From positions 6,620,114 through 6,684,113 of the forward strand of contig JACAXG010000021.1 in the NCBI GenBank assembly GCA_018881555.1: DNA of 64,000 bases. Reading direction: 5' to 3'. A model generated the notes under the pieces. That model was given only the letters and a program-made list of their open reading frames with translations. It did no database searches and was not told the DNA's origin. This DNA is from Amblyornis subalaris (lineage: Eukaryota > Chordata > Aves > Passeriformes > Ptilonorhynchidae). A program made the translations under genes and the position numbers. Shown piece after piece: positions 13,101 to 22,336 of this stretch; the first letter of the stretch is position 1, and every line of letters starts with the position of its first letter.

Positions 13101-15900
13101 GTTTTATTTGCAGAACATCACTTCTTTAACGTAGAATATTACTACACACTTCTATTTTTACTTCTGTGTTTCCTCAACCACAAATTCCCTCTAATCCACA
13201 TCTTTTGGTTAGGAACTGAGTTTTCTTTTGTCACAAGGATGGTGTCCTGAACTGTGTTCTGAAATTCCTCCATTTTTTTCCCTGAAGTGCTGGAAATAGT
13301 ATATCCACTTTTCAGTGATTTCATTTTGACACAGTAACATTACTTTTTTGCTGTTGTCTGTATCTGTCCTTTTTTCTTTGCTACCCATCCTACATTCTTC
13401 CTATTCCCCATTGCTGTATTAACATTTAATCTTCCTCTTGTTGAGCAAAACCAAGGCAAAATATTACATGAAGCTTTCAAAATTTTCTCTGTTCCTTTCT
13501 TAATGTGAAGATGACCTTATTATCTGTGGTGATTTCCTTCCTTTCTTAACAGATGGTGTAATCCAGAAGGGGTACACAGGGAAGTGGTGAAGAACTAACT
13601 ACTGTTGTTTAGTGAATTAGTTTCCATGGGAAGTTACTCAGCTGAAAATGAAAGAGTTTGTTTGCTTTGCAGATAAAAAAATATGCATGTACCATGAATA
13701 TTCTCAGTGTCTGAGAATGCCTTCTTGTGAAACTAGAGCAGTCACCATTTGTCGAACCACTATGAAGGCCATTTAAAACACTAGATGTATACATGCTTCA
13801 GATGAAGAGCTAACTTCTTTAAAAAGAGGTAAAAGTTGAGAAAATGACGTGAAAACACTGTCAGATCAAGTAGCTTCCCAAAGGTACTGATTTTTGGCAA
13901 GACTTGTTTTATAGCTCATTAATTTGAACAAACAAATTTGACTACTGAGATTCATCAACAGCTACTCCTAAAAGGACAAATCTCACCAATAACAATAGAA
14001 CTTTAAAAAATGGGAATTTAAAAAACTCTGTATAAGAATTCCCCTTCATCCCTCTTTAGTGCAGTATCAGAGTTGTTTGCAAATTACCTTTATCCCATAA
14101 CTATTTCCCATTTATTAACATTTCTGTAGTTCATAGTTATTTTCTTCACCACTAAGAATAAAATGGACATTGCATGTATTGAAAAATGCCCACCCTTTCA
14201 GGCATCCACACATCACCATTGATCCAACACACACGTATTCCCACAAATACCCTGCCTAGGTAATCTTAAACAAAGCTTAACTGGGGCCAGCCATGAAATG
14301 GCACAAAATCCCTGGATTAGCCATTAACTCCACATTGCCACACACAACCATTATTTCACCTACTTATTACTTCACTGCCCGCCCCTGCTGCCTGTCACTG
14401 CTGCTTGTTTCTTGCCACAGACCTCTTGAGCAATGCCAGTGTTGAGTTTTAGCCCACAGAAACCAGCCAGATATGCACATTTTCTACTGATTAGGAATGT
14501 GCTGTTTACGCTGGGTTATGGACTTGTGTGCACACTGTAGGTTTTTAGTTAATCTCTAACATTTAAGCAGGTCATGTTTGAAAAGCAGTAGGGGATATAA
14601 TTTATTACTTTAGAGAAAATGTAGGGTAATACTCATTATTTTGGGAAGTTGTACTGGTGGTGAGGTGATATGATAAGGAAATATTTTATTTTTTCTACAT
14701 TTGTTATAAAATGATATATGCAGTTAGAGCTGAAGGGGAAACAAAGGGGATCAGAACTCCTGTAAAACCTAGAAGCAAGGAGAAAGGCAGGATCAGAAGG
14801 TTTGAATGATGACTGAAAGACTAACTTGTAATTTCTTTCAGTATTTCTGTACATTTTTGTTTTAGCTGTCACTGTGGGAAGAGTGGCTGCTACAGTAAAT
14901 TAGATGGAAGAGTCAGAAGTATCTGAGTATACAATGTTCATACTGAGCAAAGTTCTCTAATGTGACCTAGGGTATCTCTCTGGCAGGTGGCCAAGAAGCA
15001 AAGTAGAAGTTGCAAACAAGGACCTGATAAAATTACAACCCGGTTCCATACCTGCTGAAATCTGTGCAGAATATACCATTACTTTAAAGAGTGACAGACT
15101 CNCAAAAAATTCCTGGTGAATCTCTTGAAATAAAACCATTTTCAAAAGTCCAGGAAATATCTAGGCTAAATAAATTTTGCATTCATCAACTCAAAGATTT
15201 AGCATTTTTTAGCCAGATTTGTCATTGCTTTAATAATACATGAATTATATTTAGATGACTACGAGATATAAGCCTGAGGATAGACAAAGCAAAAAAAAGA
15301 TCCCTAGCTATATAAAAGTATCTTGAGTCCTAGATCGTGTGGACACCGCAAAGTTAACTAGGTTGATTGGCAGCTGGGTCTGGGCACTCAAATTAGCTTG
15401 TCTGTGAGCAAGTTTTCTATGACAGAAGGGTAACTGCAGTCTCAGCATTCTGGCTGTTTCTGAACTGGCTCACGAGTGCCCGTGCTGAGGCAATCTAGGT
15501 TTCATTCTCATTCAGCTCTATCAGCAGGTAGGGAGCTGTGGGAAGCAGTGCTGTAACACTGGAGTGAACTTTCCAATATTCTCAGATCCATTTGAACCCA
15601 CAGAAAGCAAAACTTTAGCTCTTAGAGCTGCAGTTGCATCAGTCACCTGAGCGAAAGAGTGCCTCCAGAACTCTGTGCAAGGATTTTCTAATGTGAGTGG
15701 TGGTGCTGATGACCTTAAAGGTAAAAGCTGCATAGTATTTTCTACACTATGGACATAACTCCGGAGACCCTGGAAAGATAGTCCCATCATGTGCCTATGT
15801 NGAAGACTGGGAGAGAATGCCAACTCCAGAAGGAAAAGCTCCCACCTTTTTCAGAGTCAGTTCCTTTTGTAAGCACTCCAGAAAAGACAGATGAGTAAAT

Positions 15901-16437
15901 AAAAATGCTATACAAACTCTGTTTTGACCTGTGGTCTCCAGACCTGCATATGCCGGGTGTTCATTCCTGCTGATGTATTCAGTGCGTGGGGAGGAAACAG
16001 CGTAAGGAAAGGGACAAGAACATCAATAGATTCTGTGTGTTCCGTTTCCACAAACAGCACATCAAAGTTTGCATTCTCTGGAGTGTAAGGCAGGGACATC
16101 ACTTCCCTTCTGGCTTTCAAGGAAAGTGTATGCAGCGCTGAACCGCCATACAGAGCTATAGAGGCAGGAGCGGGTCTCTCTCCAACGAGGTGAACTGCAG
16201 CCGGCTTCAGCCAGCCATTGACTGAGAAAGGTGGGAATAGCACGGGATTACGAGGGCTCAGACAGATTTTCATGTTCTTTCCTGAATAAACAATTTTGGT
16301 TTGGGTCAAGAAAGAAGCTGAAGAGCAGGCGAGCCCACGCAGGGTATTCATTCCGGCCTCCCGCGGAGGGGCTGCCACTGCAGCCGGGAGCAGCTGCCCA
16401 TTCCTGCACTTCCCACCTGCCGTGACTCAGGGCTAAC
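15901..16437. other. Unassigned stretch with a long - strand open frame
   Basis: This is more GC-rich than the sequence further upstream. The - strand is open from 16378 to 15908. The first codon of that frame is GTG; the first ATG is at 16351, giving about 147 codons. A second - strand frame (100 codons) lies at 15823-15521. Neither resembles a protein I know, and no splice or poly(A) arrangement is evident. A TGACTCA heptamer (AP-1 type site) lies at 16423-16429. It may be part of a divergent promoter transcript or simply chance open sequence. Confidence 0.3.
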
Positions 16438-16793
16438 AGAAGATTTAGGGGTGACATTATCGCCCTCTGCAAGCACCTCAAAGGAGGTGGTGGGGGTCGG
16501 CCTCGTCTCCCAGGCAAGTAGTGACAGGATGAGAGGACATAGCCTCAAGCTGTGCCAGGGAAAGTTTAGGCTGGGCATCAGGAACAATTTAATCACAGAA
16601 AGATAGATTAGACATTGAAATGGACTGCCCGGGTAGGTAGTGGAGTCACCGTCCCTGGAGGCGTTTAGGGAGAGGCTGGATGTGGCACTCGGTGCCATGG
16701 TCTGGTTACATGGTGGTGATCGGTCACACGTTGGACTCGATGATCTCAGAGCTCTTTTCCAACCTAATTGATTCTATGATTCGGTGATTCTAC
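16438..16793 (+). mobile_element. CR1 LINE, 5'-truncated 3' end
   Basis: The order of segments matches the CR1 3' end. A GGGGTGACATTATCGCCCTC-type start is followed by a CTCAAAGGAGG segment, a CTTCTCCCAGG-like block, AGGAGAGGACATAGCCTCAAGCTG-like sequence and the line GGACTCGATGATCTCAGAG. It ends in ATTCTATGATTCGGTGATTC, the 8-bp-unit tail typical of CR1. CR1 is the dominant avian LINE, and copies are usually 5'-truncated like this one. It contains no intact reading frame. It ends directly at the upstream edge of the PPM1B CpG island. Confidence 0.9.
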
Positions 16794-17098
16794 TCTTCAG
16801 GCGGCCCCGGTGCCAGTGGGGCTCGGTGGGGTAACAAGGGCGGCCCCGAGACAACTCCCTCGGTCCCCTCCGTCCCCTGAGCCGCGACACGGCGCTCGAG
16901 ACCCGCCGGCGGCCGGGGACGCGGAGGACCGAGACACCTCCAGCCTCGCTCTTTGGTGCAGCAAAACTGGCAGCCCCGGCACTCCGGAGGGCGGACAGTA
17001 CCGATCCCACCTCCCGGGGTCCGCAAGGCACAGTGGCTCCCGCCGGGGACGCGAAGCCCCTCCCGCCGCGGGCGGGAGAGCGGCCCCCGCGCACTCAG

Positions 17099-17698
17099 AT
17101 TGGCTGGCGGTGATGTAATCGCGCGCACATACGGGTACTCCCCACTTATCCCCGTGGGGCACGGGGGAGGTCGTGCGCCTCTCGCCCGCCCCGCGACCAA
17201 TCGCAGTGCGGAGCGGCTCGGCGCGCGGGCCGGTCCGCGCGCTGCTGCCCCGCCGGCCGCACTTGATTGGCACGGCCGGCGGCCAATCAGAAGAAGGCAC
17301 TCGGGGATCGGTTCACGCCCCCTTGGCGAAGCGGCGGCCGGGGCGAGAGAGGCTCCGGGAGTGGCGGCGCTGGGAGCCAATGGCCTGCAGGCAAACCGCG
17401 CCNCCGCGAGGGAGGGGATGTGGCTGCGGGAGGGAGGCTGGGAGGGGCGACGGCGCTCGCTGACAGCCGCTTCCGTCAGTCCTGCCCGAGGCTGAGAGGC
17501 CGGATATAAAAAAGTGCGGAGAAAGACGGAGTCCGTGCGCTGTCGTCTTGATTGACGACAGCCGCAGCCAATAGTTACCAAAGCAGGGAGGGAAGACCCA
17601 ATCAGAGACAGGCTTCTGGGCGGGGCCTGCGAGTGAGGGGCGAACGGATCGGCCAATGACAGTGAGGAAGGGCAGTGCCGGCGGGGCCGGCGGCCAAT
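17099..17698. promoter_or_regulatory. Array of nine CCAAT boxes (NF-Y type)
   Basis: CCAAT on the + strand occurs at 17197, 17283, 17377, 17568, 17598, 17653 and 17694. ATTGG (CCAAT on the - strand) occurs at 17099 and 17266. Several carry the extended CCAATCAG/CCAATGG or AGCCAAT context favoured by NF-Y. Most lie upstream of or around the predicted start, and the last four flank or overlap the inferred start of exon 1. Factor binding is inferred from motif only. Confidence 0.7.
17505..17513 (+). promoter_or_regulatory. TATA-like element
   Basis: TATAAAAAA stands alone in GC-rich sequence. If it is used, transcription would start about 25-30 bases downstream, near 17535, giving a first exon of about 400 bases. 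CpG-island promoters often start at dispersed sites, so use of this element is uncertain. Confidence 0.45.
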
Positions 17699-17710
17699 GG
17701 TCGGCGGGAG

Positions 17711-17725
17711 GGGGCGGGGCGGGGC
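17711..17725 (+). promoter_or_regulatory. Tandem GC boxes (Sp1/KLF type)
   Basis: Three overlapping GGGGC units (GGGGCGGGGCGGGGC) just downstream of the last CCAAT box and about 55 bases upstream of the upstream-ORF ATG. Assigned by motif only. Confidence 0.6.
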
Positions 17726-17778
17726 GAGCCCGGCCCCTCCGGAGCGCGGTGACGCGGGCGGGGGAACGGAGGCCCAAC

Positions 17779-17868
17779 ATGTCCGCGCTGCTGGCGGCGC
17801 TCCGAGTGCGCGACCGGGCGGCGGCGGCGGCGGCCGGCGGCGGCCAGCGCGGGGCGGCGCGCGCCTGA
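17779..17868 (+). CDS. Upstream ORF in PPM1B 5' UTR, 29 codons
   Basis: The ATG at 17779 has A at -3 and T at +4, a fair Kozak context. It opens a 29-residue frame ending at TGA 17866-17868, 75 bases before the exon 1 donor. The predicted peptide starts MSALLAALRVRDR, then has six alanines (codons 14-19, encoded by (GCG)5 GCC at 17818-17835), three glycines and a basic end. An in-frame ATG at 17656 would extend it to 70 residues if the transcript started upstream of that point. It resembles no known protein. If the exon is transcribed as inferred, this ORF would be translated ahead of PPM1B and could lower or tune its initiation. Peptide function is unknown, and GC-rich 5' UTRs often carry such frames by chance. 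Confidence 0.35.
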   Translation: MSALLAALRVRDRAAAAAAGGGQRGAARA

Positions 17869-18299
17869 GCCCGAGCCAGTAGCGCCCGCACCCGCGCCGG
17901 GCCCCGCAGCGCCGCCGGGCGTCGGGGGAAGCGGGGCCCACAGGTAGAGAGAGCGGCCGGGGCAAAGGGAGGGAAGGGGCTGAGCGGGCGGGCCGGGGCT
18001 GCGGCGCCGGGGGGCGGCGAGCACGGCCTGCGGCGGGTGCGCCCCCGGGAAGCGAGCAGGCGCCGCGACGCCCGGCCTCCGCCTTCCTCCCGCCGGGGGA
18101 GAAGAGAGGGCCGGGGCCGCACTGACACGGCCCAGGCCCCGCACGGCCGTGGGGCGGGGGANCCGGCAGGCCGGGCCCCGCGTGGGTTGTACCGGCGAAG
18201 GCGCCGCAGGAGCCCGGCGTGTGCCGGCGGCTGAGACCGCAGCCAGGCCGGTGGACGGATCGGGCCGGGCCCGCGCACGTGTATTGGCGGGGCCCGGAG

Positions 18300-20250
18300 G
18301 AGTGTCGGGCCGGGGCCCATGTTACCGACGGGTTGGGGGGGGGGGGGGGTGGTGGAAGGTGGCGAGCGGCAGGCACGGCCCTGGTGTCCGGGGGAGAAGC
18401 TACCGTAAGGCCTGGGTGTTTGTGAGGAGCTGGGGGTGAAGTCGCAGGCAGGTGGGCAGTGCCAGGGACCCTTTAGGAGAAAGGAGTTGAAGGCAGTTCT
18501 TGCTCGTAGTTTGGAGCTTGCTGCCTCTGCGAACCCGGTGGATTTACTTTTGTTATAACTTATAATAGTGCCTCCCTCGAAACGAGAGAGTAAAATGGGT
18601 TGGAGGCAGCTGGAAAAATCTGTACCTGTCTTGTTTTGTGTGCTGCGGTAGGTTGAGGGATGTGTTTATACCGTGGGGATGCAGCTGGTGGGTGAAACCA
18701 CATGTATTTGGAAGTAGTGGTACAGGAAGGCCTTTGAGTTTATGGGGTGGGTAAACAGGCTTATGTGTGTTGTGAGAAGTAAGGTGGCAAACTGGCAGGC
18801 ATCTAAAGGCAGTGGAGGAGGGAGGCTTTGGGGGATAGGTAAGCCTGTGTACAAGTTATAGACACAGTGGTAACAGGTTGTTACAAGGTTCTGAACTTGT
18901 TTTGTTTGGTGGCCAGTGTGGTTAGACTTAATGTGCGAGACCTTCATGTGTAATATGAGCTGGTATGTGGACAGCAAGTCATGCGTGTTCTTGCTGCTGT
19001 GCTTTGGTTTGTCTGCTGCTCATACTGGGAGCTGAGAGAGATGCCCGGCTGTCACTGGCTCGGTGAGCTCTGTGTCTGATGTGTGGAGATGGGCTAGAGC
19101 AGCAAGCAACGTGGTTTGTGTCCTGGGAACCTGAGAGAAACTGTGAGTTGATGTTTCACCTGTAATGACATGGAAAAGCTGGATATTTGTTGTTTGGCCC
19201 ATGGAATACAAATGGGAAAACACGTAGCAAATGCCACGTGTTGCAGTCATGATAGTGCTGTTTGGAGAAAAGTCTGTGCGTGTCCTGGGGAGCTGTAGAA
19301 ACTGTAGGTATATATGTTTGTGACATGTGTCAGGCTGTCTGAATTTCTATCAGTTAGGGCATCAGTAAGGCTCTCTTCTTGTAGGTAAATTTTCAAGGAT
19401 TACTGTGGACTATCAGAAAGTGAGGGGGCTTGGGTGGATATCTAGGTGCGGTTGAAAACGGGGGGAAGGATGAATTTATATATGGGGTGAAGATTATGTT
19501 AGGCTATGTATACATGTGTGTATCAGGGGAATGGTATTTGTGCAAAAGGGAAACTGGAGTTTTCGTATTGCTGAGTTGGTTAGTCTGTGTATAGAGAGAG
19601 GAGGCAGGCGTTTTTGGCTGAGGCTATGAAAAGTTGAAATGGTGTGGGGGAGGGATGATGAACTGGCTCCAGGGTCCTGAGCAGGTTGGAGGCTGTGGGG
19701 ATTCTTTGCAGCTCATAGTATGGAGAGAACTATTTTATAGTTACAACATCTAATGAAAACTAAAAAAGTGAATAAAGATGAGGCAATTTATTACTGTTAC
19801 AAATATTACTAGATCAAAAGAGGTTACAGGACAGTCAAGGGATTTCTGGTAAAGTGCTTTTTTTGTTTGTTTATTTTGTTCTATTTGTTTCACTGGATAA
19901 ATTGACCATTAACTTTAAGGGTAAACTTTTGCTGAGACCAGCACTCATAATGGTGTTGACAGGTCAGCAGCTAACTGAAAGCACTTAATGTGGTGTAGAC
20001 AAGCCCTGTATGTGTGGGCTCAGGGGCTCCAATAGATCTATTATATGTACTTATTACGTGCGGTTTCTATATCTTAACACTTAACTGAGTGCATGTATCG
20101 AGAGGATGTGAAATCTTCTGTACTGGAGGTACTTGTTTGAGAGAGGGTGAGTGCATGAACCTTGGAGGGTCAGAGACTTGTGAAGAGCTGATCCATTTAG
20201 AATGGGAGGCTGCTTGGATCATTTGGAAATGAGGAATAATTGCATGTGTG
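18300..20250 (+). other. G-rich, GC-skewed start of intron 1
   Basis: The coding strand carries many more G than C and is GT-rich. The line 18781-18840, for example, has 27 G against 7 C. The skew begins at the downstream edge of the CpG island and fades by about 20.2 kb. G-over-C skew just downstream of CpG-island start sites is a known correlate of R-loop formation. That function is inferred here, not shown. Confidence 0.5.
18335..18349 (+). repeat. 15-base G run
   Basis: Fifteen consecutive G bases, followed by further GGTGG groups to about 18362. It could form a G-quadruplex on the coding strand. Homopolymers of this length are also prone to sequencing error, so the exact length is uncertain. 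Confidence 0.75.
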
Positions 20251-22282
20251 TATCCCATGTTCTGCAAGTTTGTGATAGTGTGTACTATGTATTTATATAG
20301 CCACTCATCTGTTGTTCTGCACAGAAATTTAGAGGAGGCTGTTACATAGGGTAGTGACTTAATTAAGGCACACAACATTGGGATGAGGAAAGTGTAATTA
20401 ATGGAGTATGGAGAGGGCTGCTGAGAACCCATTTTTCTTTTATTGTGGTAGCCATGAGGTGATCAGTTAGTGAGGAAGGGAACTAGAGAAAGAAAAGGGT
20501 AGTCTTGTAGTTATCCTGGACAACCCAGTCCTCTTCTTGTCTCTGGTGTGCATTGCTCACTTAAACTTTTCCGGTGATAATCACTAATGTGTGCTTCTGA
20601 CTTAGTAAACTTGAGAGCCTGTCTCAAGCAATAAAAACCTATGACAATTGAAATTAAAGCTTGTGAACTCTGTGTGTTGAACATAATTGTTTCAGGTGCT
20701 CACTGTCAAAAACTACTGCTCTCAGGGGTCCAATGGAGAGTAGTGAGTATTTCTTACATGAATGTGCTGCCTCCATATTACAAAATGAAAAGGCGTTAAA
20801 AATCCACTCTTAGTAGTGGATGTAAAAATCTGTGTTTATGAAGTATTTGTATGACTCTTTGGAGCAGGGTTTATTTAGACTGCCGCAAGGGTTGGTGATG
20901 TGCAGGGAACAGTGTTCAGTGAGTACTCTCCTTCCTGAATGGAGCAAGCTGCAGCACACCTTGCTGAGTGCTGCCATAGTGTTCTGTGGGATGGGGATGG
21001 GCTTTGCTTGGCAGTGTGGTTTCTNTTGTTTGGTTTGGTCTTGGTTTGTTGGGGTTTCTTTTCAAAAAACCAGTAAAAATGAAAATTGATCATTTGGTAC
21101 TGCCTTGCATCATCCCTCCAGTAGGAATGCTTAAATCTGCCACATAGGTCTACTGCTGTAGCTTAGGAAGTGGTGAATGGCTGTTCTTTTCCTGTCAGCA
21201 CTGGAAGATAATAGCTAACCATTGGTTTTTCCTAGCACAGTCTCTTCCAAATGAATGAGAAGGCCTTGGTGAGAGAATCCAAGCTCTAGACTCTATGTGT
21301 GTATTGTGGAGAGTGATTACTGTAACAGGCCTTGCATATCTTCGAGTCCATAGTTGGATTTTTTTCTCTAGTATTGATTCTTTCTGCCCACCACCTCAAT
21401 CAAATATGCTCTATTTTGTTTGGGTTTTGTTCTTTTCATTCTTGTCACTTGTCCACTGATCTCTCTCAATTCAATGCTGCAGTAGTGTTTCACTTCACTT
21501 CACTCCCCTGTGAAAAAGAAGCATTCTTCAGATCTTGGGCCTTTTAGCAATTCAAGTGATTNGATCTGAATATTGGTCTTCTCAGTAATTGGAAGAGAGC
21601 AATGGTGATTTCTTTGGAAAACTGTTGAAATAAATTTTTNGGCTGTCTTGGTTCTTTCCCTATGTATTACTTTTTAAATTCTGTGCTTCAGTTTATCCTT
21701 GATGGTCTTCAAGATTTGGCTTAGAGCTGTACAGGGTGTGAGTTGTGACTTCTTCCTTCTCACTNTCTGTTAGCAGTGTGAATGCAGGATAAATGTTTTA
21801 TGCAACTTAGAGGGGTCTGGTTTAGCCCTGATCTCCAGCATATCTGGTATACATATAATGTTCAGGGAATTTAATGTCTCGAGACCAGTAATTGCAGCTT
21901 TTTAATTAAAATCAACAATAAAAAAAAGCGCCACCCAAACAGAATGACATCTGACTAGAGAAGACCAGAAAGGAGAAATTGAAAGGTGATCCCTGATGTA
22001 AGAACAAGGATGCAGAGTTTCCAGAAAGATTGTCAAAACTGCTGTATTTAAAGGACAACTTTGCGAACTCCCTAGCTGTTTGGATGATGTCTTTCAGCCT
22101 TAGATATCTAGTATGGGAAACTTTGTTCAAACTGATTACAGTTTGCTTAAACCTTGTACAGATTTATATTTGTATTATGTGATTAAGTCAAATAAAATTT
22201 CTGAAGAATTAATGAGAGGCACTCCAAAAGAAAACTGGTCTGAAAATCTTCACAAGGCTAAGAAATTACTGAGCTGGTGTAG

Positions 22283-22336
22283 CTCATCTCTAGTTTCTTG
22301 AGATGAGCAGTTCAGGTCATCTCAGTTTCTTGAGAC
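22283..22336. repeat. Small hairpin with tandem partial copy
   Basis: CTCATCTCTAG (22283-22293) and CTTGAGATGAG (22297-22307) form an 11-bp stem with one mismatch and a 3-base loop. A diverged second copy of the unit (TCATCTCAGTTTCTTGAGA) follows at 22317-22335. No function is apparent. Confidence 0.5.

Larger units (their letters stand above)
1..15900. other. Upstream intergenic sequence, no supported gene
   Basis: AT-rich sequence upstream of the PPM1B promoter. Open frames here are short (mostly under 110 codons, on both strands). They lack codon-like composition, splice context or any family resemblance I recognise. In mammals the neighbour on this side of PPM1B is LRPPRC, on the opposite strand, but I see no LRPPRC exon. 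The stretch holds a pyrimidine tract, a short TA repeat and a 35-bp tandem duplication, listed separately. No clear transposable element was recognised between 1 and 15900. Confidence 0.6.
17535..17943 (+). other. PPM1B: PPM1B exon 1 (non-coding, inferred)
   Basis: The 3' edge is supported by the donor CAG|GTAGAG at 17943/17944. The 5' edge is only a guess from the TATA-like element and could lie up to 200 bases further downstream. The exon is 5' untranslated: joined to exon 2 it would add 18 untranslated bases (59356-59373) before the PPM1B ATG. A non-coding first exon followed by a long intron and a large first coding exon is the known layout of vertebrate PPM1A/PPM1B. The exon contains a short upstream ORF, listed separately. 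Confidence 0.5.
16800..18330. promoter_or_regulatory. PPM1B: CpG island promoter of PPM1B
   Basis: About 1.5 kb of very GC-rich, CpG-dense sequence in an otherwise AT-rich region. It holds nine CCAAT pentamers, GC boxes (for example 17618-17625 and 17711-17725), a TATA-like element at 17505-17513 and a consensus splice donor at 17943/17944. The next coding sequence downstream on the + strand is the first coding exon of PPM1B, so this is inferred to be its promoter and first exon. A housekeeping-type CpG promoter fits a ubiquitously expressed phosphatase. Long antisense open frames across the island reflect the lack of AT-rich stop codons and are not taken as genes. Confidence 0.85.

Noticed and set aside
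16790..18376. 528-codon - strand open frame (and a 335-codon one in another frame) across the CpG island
   Set aside because: Low AT content removes stop codons in several frames at once. The predicted protein is Pro/Arg/Ala-rich low-complexity sequence, has no domain, and includes the promoter and CR1 edge.
20067..20432. 121-codon - strand open frame in early intron 1
   Set aside because: The + strand here is G/T-rich, which depletes stops on the complementary strand. No recognisable content. The same applies to frames at 18666-18977, 24419-24754 and 42559-42930.
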